In this document: one piece after another, positions 41,489 to 50,328 of the stretch
How the letters are laid out: each line of letters begins with the position of its first letter
Numbering within the stretch: position 1 is the first letter of the stretch
Source: JBCBEX01 sp038528235
Lineage (GTDB): Bacteria > Bacteroidota > Rhodothermia > Rhodothermales > Rubricoccaceae
Length of the DNA stretch: 64,000 nt
Assembly: GCA_038528235.1 (NCBI GenBank)
Contig: JBCBEX010000007.1
Location: 1-64,000, forward strand
Direction of reading: 5' to 3'
Made by a program: the position numbers and the translations under genes
Notes under the pieces: model-generated
Told to the model about the DNA's origin: nothing
Databases searched by the model: none
The model's input: the letters and a program-made list of their open reading frames with translations, nothing else

Positions 41489-44400
41489 CTAAAACTCGAA
41501 GCGGAGCCCAAAGAAGAAGTCGCGACGGCCAAGGAAGGCTAGGAAGCGCTGCGCTGGCATATCGATGTAGGCCTTGGTGTCGAGCACCTCGTCGATCCGG
41601 CTCTGCTCGACCTCGCGCCAGGCGCCGTCGACGAACTCGAGGTAGGACTCGGTCGCCCGCTCCCAGTAGATGGTGCCGGCTTCACCCTGGAAGGCATCGC
41701 GGGGCACATCGAGGCGGTCGATGGGCTGGAAGGCGACGCCTTCGTCGGGGAAGTCGCCGAATTTGTCGTCGCCGGGGATGTTCGAGTAGATGTCCGACTC
41801 GGGCAGGTGCAGCGAGTTGACGTAGTTGATGCGGTCGTTGCCGTCGATGTAGCCGAGGTTCGAGAACTGGCGGCGGTTGGTCAGGTTGAGGATGTCGGCG
41901 AAGAAGCCAACTTCGTAGCCTGCCAGGTCAAAGACGCGCTCGAAACGGAGGTCGATCTGCCACGCATCGCGCACGTCCACGTTGTTAATAACACCCGGCG
42001 GGGCGTTGAACGACTCGTCCCCCCACGTGATCTTGCCGCCGTCGCGCCAGCGGCCGATGAAACTGGTGCGCCAGCCTGCGAGCGGACGGAGGCCGCCGTA
42101 GCTCGGCCCGAAGTTGTCGGGCGTGAACACGTTAATGTTGATCGTGCCGAAGGAATCGGCTAGCGGGCGCGACTGCGCGGCGCGACGCGGCCCATCCGCC
42201 GCCTCGAAGTTGCGCTGCGCCTCGGCGTTCTCATTGAGCTGGCTTAGCCCAAAAAAGCCATCCGTGTCTACGGCGAACGTGTAGTTGAGGAACCCGCGCA
42301 CCCAATCGCCTCCTGACTTGGCGAGCGTCAGCTCAAACCCGCGCGTGTCCTGGTAGAAGTTGGGCGTCACGAGGTCATATTCCACGTTGCCATTGCGGCT
42401 CGTCACGTCGATGGTGAGCGGCTCGAAGCGCACGTCGCGGTAGTAGCCGGTGATTGCCGCGCTGTACTGCCCGAAGAACGACTGCTCGTAGCCGAGTTCG
42501 TAGGCGACCGTCTTCGGCAGCGGCATGTCGGGGTTGGGCACGTTGAGGATGCGCCCGGTGGTCGTCGAGAACTCGTAGAGGTAGAGGTTCGGCGACGACG
42601 GCAGCGACCGGAAGTGGCCGTAGTTGAAAAAGAGCTTGCTCACCTCGGTCACTGGGAACGACACGCCCAGGCGGGGGCTCAGCGCGAAGAACGTGGAGGC
42701 GCTGGCGAGGAGACTGTCTGGGAAGGCGGGCTGGACGTCCGTCTCGGCGCGCGTGCCGAGGAAGTTGTCGAAGAGTGCCCCGTCGTAGGCCTCAGCGCCC
42801 GTGTTGAACACTTCAGCACGGAGGCCCAGGTTGGCGATCAGGCCGTCGAATTCGAGGGTAGCCTGACCGTAGAAGCCGAGCTCCCACGGCGTCGCGTCGT
42901 AGCGCGATTGCGCGTTGAACTCGGGCAAGAATTGGTCGAAGCGGCCGTAGTTGATGTCGTAATCGGTGACGCTGAGGAGGGCACCGCCTTTGACCTCGAG
43001 GACCGGCGAGAGTTGGTTGGTGTAGTCCCCGCGGACATTGTAGATAGCCACGCGGCTACTGTCGCGCGCGTTCGAGAAGCCGACGCTCGTGCGGAACTCG
43101 TAGACCCCGAAGGTAGGTGCTTCGAAGTAGCCGAACGGCGACTCGTCGAACCCGACGCCGCCGAACGTGACCTGCGTCGTGGTGTCGCGCGGGGCGCCGA
43201 GGAAGGTGTCGTGCTGGTAGGCGAGGCGGTTCGCGCGCACTTCGTAGAACGAGGTGTTCGTCACGTTGTGGCTGAACGAGACGCCGACCATGTTGAAGGC
43301 CGTCTCGGTCGGGTTGTAGTAATCATTGGCGAAGAGGCGCGCGTTAAGGAATTCCTCGGAGGTCCCCGAGAAGGCACCGCCGACGTCGCGCTGGCGGTCG
43401 AAGAGGAAGAGACGGGTGCCCGCCGACTCGCCGAACGTGTCGGACAGCCCCGAGCGGCTCAGCAATGTGCCCTCTTTGATGCCATACATCCCCTCGGCGC
43501 TGAGCTTCATGCCCGACCCGATGTTGCTCGTGAACTTGAGGTGTCCAGTGCGCTCGTCGAGGCCGTCGGTCTGCAGCGGGATTGCGTACTGCGAGTTGTT
43601 CTGGCGGTAGGACGCCCAGAATCGCAAGTTTCCGAGGCGCTCGCTGATACCGGGGACTGGTCCACCGAAGCCGAGATCGAGGTTGAGGTCGGGCTCGGTG
43701 ATTTCGAAGGTCTTGCGGTGTTGGTAGAGGAACGCTTGCTGGAGGGCCTCGGGCGAGAGGTCATTGCTGGGGTCGTCGTCCCGCAACAATTGCTCGGAGA
43801 CGGCAATCCAGCCTTCGAACTCGCGGTACTGCTCCCGCGTGGCCATGTCCCAGGCTCCGTTGTTGGTGCCCGTGAAGGCAACGTCCGGGTCGAGGAAGGG
43901 GCGGATCCAGTAGGAGTCGAAGTCGTTGGGCAGGCCGCCGAAGTTTTTCTGGCCGGGCGGGCTATAGATGACGCGGGCGTAGGCACCGTAGCGGTCGGGG
44001 TCGCCCTCGCGCGTGAGGTAGTTGATGACGCCAGCCCGCACGCCGCCATACTCGGCCGAGAAACCGCCCTTCTGCACCTGCACTTCGCCGACAGCGGCCA
44101 CGGGCACGCTGAGGAGCGGCTCGTTGTCGCGCGGGTTGCGCATCATGAAGCCGTTCAGGAAGACACCCACCGAGCGGCGGTCCTGACCGCGGATCTGCAA
44201 CCCATCTTCGACGCCGGCCTGCAGCGTCACGACCGCCTCGATCGATTGCAGCGGCAAGGCCTCGATCTCTTCCGTCGTCACGTTGACGCGGCTGTTGGAC
44301 ACGTCGAGCTGTACCGGAGGTCGCTCGGCGCGCACCACCACCTCGTTCATGCCCGCCATCTCCTCCTGCATCTCCGCGTCAATCGTTGTGGTCCGGTTGA

Positions 44401-44680
44401 AGTCGACATCCACGTTCTCGATCAGCAGGGGGGCGAACCCGATGAACGTGAACTCGAGGGTGTACGTCCCCGGCCGCACGTTTAGGATGGTGTAGAGCCC
44501 GTCGACGTTGGTGGACCCACCCTGCGTGGTGCCCTGGATGACCACGTTGACGCCCGGAAGCGGGTCGCCGGAGGCGTCGACGACTTGGCCGGAAATCTTG
44601 CCGCTCTGTGCGACAGCCGAGGAGGCTACCAGCAACGAAACCACGAACAGGAGCGACGGAAGCAGTAACGCAGATCGCAT
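41489..44680 (-). CDS. TonB-dependent receptor with carboxypeptidase-regulatory-like domain
   Basis: A 1063-residue outer-membrane receptor. ATG 44680 begins the signal peptide (LLLPSLLFVVSLLVASSAVA); the longer open frame has an unlikely N-terminus. A CarboxypepD_reg-like domain (about 24-110, GKISGQVVDASGDPLPGVNVV) is followed by the plug domain (about 130-250) with QIRGQDRRSVGVFLNG, then a 22-strand barrel that ends LRFEF, with the terminal Phe typical of BamA substrates. The plug sequence is unlike SusC in length and motifs, so the ligand is unknown. It heads a minus-strand run with a T9SS protein, PorV-like protein, IPT/TIG lipoprotein and another T9SS protein. Confidence 0.93.
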   Translation of the reverse strand: MRSALLLPSLLFVVSLLVASSAVAQSGKISGQVVDASGDPLPGVNVVIQGTTQGGSTNVDGLYTILNVRPGTYTLEFTFIGFAPLLIENVDVDFNRTTTIDAEMQEEMAGMNEVVVRAERPPVQLDVSNSRVNVTTEEIEALPLQSIEAVVTLQAGVEDGLQIRGQDRRSVGVFLNGFMMRNPRDNEPLLSVPVAAVGEVQVQKGGFSAEYGGVRAGVINYLTREGDPDRYGAYARVIYSPPGQKNFGGLPNDFDSYWIRPFLDPDVAFTGTNNGAWDMATREQYREFEGWIAVSEQLLRDDDPSNDLSPEALQQAFLYQHRKTFEITEPDLNLDLGFGGPVPGISERLGNLRFWASYRQNNSQYAIPLQTDGLDERTGHLKFTSNIGSGMKLSAEGMYGIKEGTLLSRSGLSDTFGESAGTRLFLFDRQRDVGGAFSGTSEEFLNARLFANDYYNPTETAFNMVGVSFSHNVTNTSFYEVRANRLAYQHDTFLGAPRDTTTQVTFGGVGFDESPFGYFEAPTFGVYEFRTSVGFSNARDSSRVAIYNVRGDYTNQLSPVLEVKGGALLSVTDYDINYGRFDQFLPEFNAQSRYDATPWELGFYGQATLEFDGLIANLGLRAEVFNTGAEAYDGALFDNFLGTRAETDVQPAFPDSLLASASTFFALSPRLGVSFPVTEVSKLFFNYGHFRSLPSSPNLYLYEFSTTTGRILNVPNPDMPLPKTVAYELGYEQSFFGQYSAAITGYYRDVRFEPLTIDVTSRNGNVEYDLVTPNFYQDTRGFELTLAKSGGDWVRGFLNYTFAVDTDGFFGLSQLNENAEAQRNFEAADGPRRAAQSRPLADSFGTININVFTPDNFGPSYGGLRPLAGWRTSFIGRWRDGGKITWGDESFNAPPGVINNVDVRDAWQIDLRFERVFDLAGYEVGFFADILNLTNRRQFSNLGYIDGNDRINYVNSLHLPESDIYSNIPGDDKFGDFPDEGVAFQPIDRLDVPRDAFQGEAGTIYWERATESYLEFVDGAWREVEQSRIDEVLDTKAYIDMPAQRFLAFLGRRDFFFGLRFEF

Positions 44681-44996
44681 AGAGAGGTGCTTGGCAGGTG
44701 GCTGAGGCCGGGCCGCAGGACGCGGCCACACACAGTTCGAAGGCTGTGTGATTTTGACCGCTCGCAATCTAGGATGCCGTATTGAGTTAAGCAATGTTGA
44801 ACCCCGGGGTCGCAGCATTGGGAACGATCCCGGTTCGCGAAAACCTTGAAAGCGCTTTTCCGCGGGTCGTTTTTTTCCGCGACGCCCGGTTTGTCTTTGT
44901 TCATCGTCCCGCCTAGTTCGCGCTAAGCCTCGTTCGTGCCCTACGACCTACCGTGGCGAACCGAACCCTGGCTCTTTGCCACGCCCCTCGACCGTC
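44681..44996. other. Divergent intergenic region between TonB receptor and lysA
   Basis: This 316-bp region separates two divergent genes and must contain both promoters. A minus-strand promoter candidate is given separately. I see no riboswitch-like structure and no other gene. Confidence 0.5.
44766..44794 (-). promoter_or_regulatory. Promoter candidate for the TonB receptor run
   Basis: TTGCTT (44789-44794) and TAGATT (44766-44771) are spaced by 17 bp on the minus strand, 86 bp upstream of the receptor start. Match to the sigma70 consensus is partial. The predicted start gives a leader of about 80 nt. Confidence 0.35.
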
Positions 44997-46202
44997 ATGC
45001 ACTCACCTACACGCTCTGACGCCGCTCCAGACTCTGGGACTCGTGCCGTGCGTGATGGCGCGGCTCGCCCAGCAGACTGGTGGAGGTCGCACCTTGCACC
45101 CGTGATGTCGTTCGCGGAAGCAGCAACGCCCCACTATGTCTACCACCTGCCGACCGCACGCGCTGCCGCCCGACGTCTGCTCGACCTTCCCCCGACCGCG
45201 CGCATCTTGTACGCGCTCAAAGCGAACCCCCATCCGGCCCTCCTGCGCACGCTCTATAGTGAAGGTGCAGGCCTTGAATGCGTATCTCCAGGCGAGGTGC
45301 AACACGCGCTTTGCAGCCTCCCACACCTGTCACCTCCCCAGGTCCTCTTCACGCCCAACTTTGCACCGCGCTCGGACTATGCGTGGGCGTTTGACCAAGG
45401 TGTGCGTGTCACTCTCGATAACGCCTATGGGTTGACGCACTGGCCTGACGTGTTCGCCGGCCGTGACATCTTCTTGCGCATAGATCCTGGTGAAGGTCAT
45501 GGCCATCACGCCCACGTTCAGACAGCCGGAATCACTTCGAAGTTTGGCATCGACCTCGACGACCTGCCCGCCGTGGCAGAGCGTGCCAACGAGATTGGCG
45601 TACGGGTCACTGGTCTCCACGCCCATGTGGGCAGTGGCGTCACGGAACCGACGGCATGGCGGACGATTGCGCAGCGCATGCGTGAAGTCCGCCCACTCTT
45701 CCCCGATGTGAAAGTCTTTGACCTGGGCGGCGGCCTCCCGATCCCTGACACCCCCGAGGCCCTGCCATTCGACGTGCAGCATGCGGCCGCGTTGCTGGGC
45801 GACCTCGCGAATGAGCTCCCTGGTATCGAACTGTGGTTGGAACCGGGGCGCTACCTCGTCGCGGAGGCCGGGGTCTTGCTCACCCGCGTGACGCAGATCA
45901 AGCGCAAGCGCACTCGGACCTTTGTGGGCGTGGACGCCGGTATGCACACGCTGATCCGGCCCGCGCTGTACGGCGCCTTCCATGCAATCGTCAACCTTAC
46001 ACGGTTGGGAGAACCCGATGCGCTCGTTGCCGACATCGTGGGCCCAATCTGCGAGACGGGAGACGTGCTGGGCCACGCTCGTCCGTTGCCAGAGACGCAG
46101 GAAGGGGATGTTCTCCTGATCGCCACCGCCGGCGCCTACGGTCAGTCGATGGCTTCGCGCTACAACCTCCGCGAGATGGCAGCCGAGTCTGTCCTGGAGT
46201 AG
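44997..46202 (+). CDS. lysA: PLP-dependent diaminopimelate/ornithine-type decarboxylase
   Basis: A 401-residue fold-type III decarboxylase, most like diaminopimelate decarboxylase (last step of lysine synthesis, also relevant to peptidoglycan precursor balance). The PLP lysine is Lys75 in YALKANPHP. HAHVGSGV holds the conserved His-Gly-Ser, and GPICETGD is the DAPDC-type Cys-Glu-x-x-Asp segment that helps bind the second substrate. It resembles the decarboxylase half of fused aspartokinase-DAPDC proteins of Bacteroidota, but here stands alone. An alternative specificity (ornithine, carboxynorspermidine) cannot be excluded. A strong terminator follows 95 bp downstream. Confidence 0.82.
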   Translation: MHSPTRSDAAPDSGTRAVRDGAARPADWWRSHLAPVMSFAEAATPHYVYHLPTARAAARRLLDLPPTARILYALKANPHPALLRTLYSEGAGLECVSPGEVQHALCSLPHLSPPQVLFTPNFAPRSDYAWAFDQGVRVTLDNAYGLTHWPDVFAGRDIFLRIDPGEGHGHHAHVQTAGITSKFGIDLDDLPAVAERANEIGVRVTGLHAHVGSGVTEPTAWRTIAQRMREVRPLFPDVKVFDLGGGLPIPDTPEALPFDVQHAAALLGDLANELPGIELWLEPGRYLVAEAGVLLTRVTQIKRKRTRTFVGVDAGMHTLIRPALYGAFHAIVNLTRLGEPDALVADIVGPICETGDVLGHARPLPETQEGDVLLIATAGAYGQSMASRYNLREMAAESVLE

Positions 46203-46296
46203 CACCGTTGTCTGGACCGCTCTGGACCCTGCATCCTCGTGGTCCGCGTACTGGAGCGGGATTCTCCAAACCCTCGGCAGTGCTCGGGAAAAGCAG

Positions 46297-46334
46297 AAGG
46301 CCCAGCGGACGCGGGTGCGTTCCGTCTGGGCCTT
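46297..46334 (+). terminator. Terminator after lysA
   Basis: A long stem AAGGCCCAG/CTGGGCCTT extended by CGGACGC/GCGTTCCG around a 4-nt loop, with a CGGGG tail. The T-run is short, but the stem has about 15 pairs. Confidence 0.7.
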
Positions 46335-46339
46335 CGGGG

Positions 46340-46386
46340 AGCCAACGACCGGACTTGAATCGGTGACCTGCTCATTACGAGTGAGC
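46340..46386 (-). tRNA. tRNA-Thr (CGT) 3' fragment
   Basis: The minus strand shows an intact anticodon arm GCTCA-CTCGTAA-TGAGC (anticodon CGT, Thr), a T arm ACCGA-TTCAAGT-CCGGT with one A-C mismatch, and acceptor strand CGTTGGC with T73. The D arm and 5' acceptor strand (GCCAACG expected) are missing; the sequence beyond 46386 is unrelated. This is the form left at one end of an element that integrated in the 3' half of a tRNA-Thr gene. Confidence 0.7.
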
Positions 46387-46463
46387 TGTCTATGTTGTAT
46401 CTCCGAGGCGAAAAGGCTGCAATCCAGTGTGTATGGCTATATATCAAGGGTTGTGAGGAATGG

Positions 46464-46482
46464 TGTTGCCCGCATGTTGCCC
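46464..46482. repeat. Direct repeat TGTTGCCC, integrase arm-site-like
   Basis: TGTTGCCC occurs twice with a 3-base spacer (46464-46471 and 46475-46482), giving an 11-bp period, about 78 bp from the tRNA-Thr fragment on its interrupted side. This is the usual place for arm-type binding sites of a tyrosine integrase. No integrase gene is visible. Confidence 0.5.
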
Positions 46483-46873
46483 ACTGACTTTACTAATGTG
46501 GGCGGGCATGTAGGCTGAATCAGCAGTCACGGTCACGAATGCCGTCCTTTTCGCGCCAGTAGCTACTGGCTCCAATGCCGAAGGTCCCTCTGTTCTCGCT
46601 GCGTTTACAGGTAGCCAGGGAGGCAGGCCTGATTTAGGGGATAACCTGCTCCTTCCGCCCCCTTGCGGATGCAGACACCTCCGTTGCCCTACTCATTCCT
46701 AACCCTTTGGTCCAATTCACCTGTACGCGGACAGGTGGATGTAAGGAAATCCCTTGCAGCCTCGACAGTAGTCTCCCCTTAGTGGGCCGACTCCATGTTC
46801 AATTAAGCTCGCATTCGTTCGCTTTGGTCACGCTGTCGACGGGCCACCGAATTCAGCACCCCTGCCGTCCTGC

Positions 46874-48367
46874 ATGAAGCTCTTCGTCCTTGGCCTCGAC
46901 TACGAGCGCGCGCCCGTTGCCCACCGTGAAGCGTTCGCGCTGCCGCCCGCCGCGCTGCATCGCTTCTATGGAGCGTGGACAATGGCGACCGCCGCCGCGT
47001 GCGTGGTACTCAGCACTTGCAACCGTACAGAGGTGATCGTCTATGGGGCGGAGCAGGATGCCGCTCTCGCAGAACACCTACTCACATCGGTATCCGGGGC
47101 TGCATGGCCTGCGCATCTAGCTTTCCTACATGACGACGAGGCCGCCGTTCGTCATGTGCTCAGCGTTGCGTCGGGGCTGCGCTCGCTTGTGCTAGGGGAC
47201 GCGCAGATCCTGCACCAAGTCAAAGAGGCGTACCGGGTGGCTGTCGAGCATGACGCCGTAAACGCCGTGCTCCACCGGCTGCTGCACACAGCGTTCCGAT
47301 CCGCGAAGGAGGTACGCACCGAGACGAGCCTTGCGCACGGGGCCGCCTCCATATCCAGTCGTGCGGTGATGGTGGCACGAGACCACGCCCCTGATCAGCA
47401 GCTGGATGGACAGCATGTCGTGCTCGTGGGGGCTGGCCAGATGGCGCTGGCCGCCCTCAATGCCTTGACCTCACACCGCCTTGCCAGCCTCACGATCACC
47501 AACCGGTCCCGCGAACGCGCAGAGGCGCTTGCACGCCAGCATAGAGGCCAGGTGTGCGCCTGGCACGACCGGCACACAGCCATCGCGCGCGCTGATGTCG
47601 TCCTCGTCGCCAGCGGAGCGCGCGAGCCGGTGGTGGGTGCTGAGGCACTCCCTCCGCGCTGCCGCACACGCTCGGCACTCGTGATTGACATCGCGGTGCC
47701 GCGCAACGTGGAGGCCGCGGTGCGAGATCTGCCGGGCTATACCGTCCTCGACCTCGACGAGTTGAACGCGGATGTGGCGGCGGCTTCGGCGGCTCGGCGG
47801 TCTGCACTCCCAGAAGCGCAGACCATCGTGGAAACGCACCTGGCTGAGTTCGTGATCTGGTTCTTCCACCAGCAAGCACTCCAGCCAACGATCCAGGCGA
47901 TCCGTACCACGTTCGACACCATCCGGCGGCAGGAACTCGACCGCTACGCTGACCAGATCCCTGCTATGGCCCGGGCCGACGTGGAGCGCCTGACCGAATC
48001 CATCATGCAGAAACTCCTCGCGGTGCCTATCGTGCGACTCAAAACGACCGACCCGAATTCGCTCGACTTCGAACAGGGCATTAAGGCCCTCTCGGCGATC
48101 TTCGCTCCTACTGATGAGCCTTCGGCACGTCCAGAGGCGCCTCGTGAGGCTGCAGGGTGCCCGTTCGGCGCTGGTCTCGAAGTAGAATCCGAAACCGCGC
48201 ATGTTCACGCTGGGGCCGTGACCCCAGACGTGATGCCATCAACGAGCGAGCGCATGCCAGTTGATCCAGATCAGCCATGCATGCCAGCGCGGTGTGCTGC
48301 GTGTCGGGCATGCTTCGACATCGCAGCCTTGGGCATTGGGCAGACCCCAACGGGCAACCACGCCTAG
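46874..48367 (+). CDS. hemA: Glutamyl-tRNA reductase
   Basis: Reduces the glutamate on Glu-tRNA to glutamate-1-semialdehyde, the first step of C5 heme synthesis. It has 497 residues against about 420 for most family members. The catalytic Cys49 lies in STCNRTE, the LVLGDAQILHQVKEAY signature is present (Asp replaces the usual Glu of GE-x-QI), the NADPH-binding GAGQMALAALNAL motif follows, and the long dimer helix is near 310-400. An extra tail (about 412-497) contains GCPFG (Cys429) and CMPARCAACRACF (Cys469, 474, 477, 480). The tail could bind heme or a metal and regulate the enzyme; this is inference. No other heme gene is adjacent. Confidence 0.93.
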   Translation: MKLFVLGLDYERAPVAHREAFALPPAALHRFYGAWTMATAAACVVLSTCNRTEVIVYGAEQDAALAEHLLTSVSGAAWPAHLAFLHDDEAAVRHVLSVASGLRSLVLGDAQILHQVKEAYRVAVEHDAVNAVLHRLLHTAFRSAKEVRTETSLAHGAASISSRAVMVARDHAPDQQLDGQHVVLVGAGQMALAALNALTSHRLASLTITNRSRERAEALARQHRGQVCAWHDRHTAIARADVVLVASGAREPVVGAEALPPRCRTRSALVIDIAVPRNVEAAVRDLPGYTVLDLDELNADVAAASAARRSALPEAQTIVETHLAEFVIWFFHQQALQPTIQAIRTTFDTIRRQELDRYADQIPAMARADVERLTESIMQKLLAVPIVRLKTTDPNSLDFEQGIKALSAIFAPTDEPSARPEAPREAAGCPFGAGLEVESETAHVHAGAVTPDVMPSTSERMPVDPDQPCMPARCAACRACFDIAALGIGQTPTGNHA

Positions 48368-48403
48368 AGGCGCTAACTCCGCTCAACCAGGGGGCGACCT
48401 CGG

Positions 48404-48781
48404 CTAGGAGGTCGAGGCACGGCTACGCCGATTGGCGCGGAAGTGGCGCACCGCAGCGACGATGAGCGCAACACAAATAACTGCGGTGATCGACTGGGCA
48501 GCGAAAGCAATAGGCAGCCCGATTTCGCCGCCTGTGAGCGCAGGGACTACGCGCCCTAGACTGCCGAGCGCACCCAGAAGCGCGACCACCGCGACGCCGT
48601 GCATGGCATGCTTGGCTGCGCCTGGACGTGCTTGAGCCAGGGCTGCGAGGCCCCCGATGATGAGCCCGAGGAACGTGGGGATGAGCGCCGTCACGCTGCC
48701 AGTCCCGGAAGCGACATAGGCGACGAGGCCCGTTGCGACGAGCAGGCCAGCGACGAGAAACGTAGTACGATAGATGGACAT
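48404..48781 (-). CDS. Small four-helix membrane protein
   Basis: A 125-residue protein with about four hydrophobic helices (YRTTFLVAGLLVATGLVAYV; TALIPTFLGLIIGGLAAL; HAMHGVAVVALLGALGSL; FAAQSITAVICVALIVAAV) and a basic tail RHFRANRRSRA. I do not recognise the family with certainty. ATG 48781 is chosen over a start 23 codons upstream because it begins just before the first helix. It lies 152 bp downstream of the MFS gene on the same strand and could be co-transcribed. It is convergent with hemA. Confidence 0.65.
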   Translation of the reverse strand: MSIYRTTFLVAGLLVATGLVAYVASGTGSVTALIPTFLGLIIGGLAALAQARPGAAKHAMHGVAVVALLGALGSLGRVVPALTGGEIGLPIAFAAQSITAVICVALIVAAVRHFRANRRSRASTS

Positions 48782-48933
48782 GCTGAGTCTGACAAAAGAG
48801 ACGTTGGATGCTGTTCGGGTGCGGAGATCATCCGCGAGGCGGTGGTACACAGCACCGGCTCTCGACGACGCAGCCAGAGGGGATGTTGTTGAGTTCTTCG
48901 TCGCACGTCGCCGCGCTGTATGGGGACAGCGGA

Positions 48934-50295
48934 CTACGACGACTTACGACGGAGCAGGAAACCGAGCATCGCTAGCAGGAGGCCGATGCCAGCGACTACG
49001 CCGAAGCCCGAACGGTACCCCGCGCTCGCAGTAGTTGCGGATGCCGCAAGGGCTGCGAGCAGGGCCGCCCCAGCAAGCTGCCCCACGCTGATGAAGATGG
49101 TCGAGAGTCCCTGCGCGACGGCGCGCTCGTCCGCGCTTGACTCCGAGAGGAGGATGTAGCTGAGCGAGGACCCGAGAATGCCAGAAAGCCCGAGCCCGAG
49201 CACCACCGTACCCGCGATATGAATCCCGAGGCTCGGCGCGATGGTGACGACGCCCATGCCCACCGCGATGAGTAGCGCCGCTACGGTCACCACAGGCCGA
49301 GCACCAACGTGGTCCAGAAGACGCCCCGCCACGGGAGCGCCAACGGTCACGCCCGCGACGAGCGGGAGCAGCAGGTACGATCCCCGCGAGGGCGCTACGC
49401 CGAACATGGTCACGGTGTAGTCCGAGAGCAGCACGAACGTCGCCTCGACGAGCCCGGCACCGACCGCGAGCGCGCAGGCGATCTGCACCGGCCGTCGTGC
49501 GATCAGCCCTGGCCGGATCAGCGGAGCTGGTGCGCGGCGTTCCGCCCAGACAAACACCCCCAGCAGGACGGCAGCGACGGCAAACGCTCCTCCGACCTGG
49601 CCGCTTTGCACGCCGAGCCACGGCTCCGAGGCGTCGAGCCCGGAGAGCCCTACGACGAGGACGGCCAGAAAGCTGGTCAGCGTGACCGTGCCGAGCGCGT
49701 CGAACGGGCGCGGCGTGACGGATTCGCCACGGGGCAAGGCACGCGCGCTGAGCACGAACACGAGCGCAGCCAGCGGCAAACTGATCGCGAAGAGCCACCG
49801 CCAACTCGCGAAGGCCAGCACGATGCCGCCCATCGCCGGGCCGACGAGGAACGCCGCACCGAACACGGACCCCAGGAGCCCCACCGCCCGCCCGCGCGAC
49901 TCCGGCGGGTACACGTCGCCGATGACGGCGCTCGCGACGGGAAAGATGCCGCTCGTGCCTAGCCCCTGAATCACGCGACCGGCGAGCAGGACTTCGAACG
50001 AGGGCGCAAATACCACCACAATAGTCCCCGCCGCAAAGATGGCAATGTCCGTGAGGTAGACCGTCCTGCGCCCGATGCGGTCCGCGAGCGCCGCCATGAT
50101 CGGCAGCCCAGCGAGGTTGGCGAGCACGAACGCAGTGAACGTCCATGCGACCGCCCGCGCGTCCAGACTGAACGCCTCTGCGAGCGCAGGCAGCGCTGGA
50201 CCGACGACCGCGATGTCCAACGCGCCGAGAAAGGTGCCCAGGAACAAGACGCCCAGCAAGCGCTTCGGCGGTACCTCAAGGGAAACAGTCTGCAT
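48934..50295 (-). CDS. MFS exporter, DHA-type multidrug/siderophore family
   Basis: A 453-residue inner-membrane protein with 12 or more helices. MFS motif A is present (LADRIGRRTVYL between helices 2 and 3), as is the motif C-type GSVFGAAFLVGPAMGGIV in helix 5, a marker of the drug:H+ antiporters. The N-terminus LGVLFLGTFLGALDIAVVGPALPAL is typical of the DHA subfamilies. Substrate is unknown; the neighbouring receptor and PepSY genes make siderophore or metabolite export one option. It is 33 bp downstream of the M28 peptidase gene. Confidence 0.9.
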   Translation of the reverse strand: MQTVSLEVPPKRLLGVLFLGTFLGALDIAVVGPALPALAEAFSLDARAVAWTFTAFVLANLAGLPIMAALADRIGRRTVYLTDIAIFAAGTIVVVFAPSFEVLLAGRVIQGLGTSGIFPVASAVIGDVYPPESRGRAVGLLGSVFGAAFLVGPAMGGIVLAFASWRWLFAISLPLAALVFVLSARALPRGESVTPRPFDALGTVTLTSFLAVLVVGLSGLDASEPWLGVQSGQVGGAFAVAAVLLGVFVWAERRAPAPLIRPGLIARRPVQIACALAVGAGLVEATFVLLSDYTVTMFGVAPSRGSYLLLPLVAGVTVGAPVAGRLLDHVGARPVVTVAALLIAVGMGVVTIAPSLGIHIAGTVVLGLGLSGILGSSLSYILLSESSADERAVAQGLSTIFISVGQLAGAALLAALAASATTASAGYRSGFGVVAGIGLLLAMLGFLLRRKSS

Positions 50296-50328
50296 AGACG
50301 GACGACGGGCCTGGGCTAAGCTGCTGGT

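Larger units (their letters stand above)
46203..46873. other. Gap between lysA and hemA, mobile-element scar
   Basis: The region holds the lysA terminator, the tRNA-Thr fragment, and a paired direct repeat at 46464-46482. The rest (46490-46870) has no credible gene. Its local base use (AT-richer at 46420-46520) differs from the flanks, which fits remnant foreign DNA. Confidence 0.5.
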
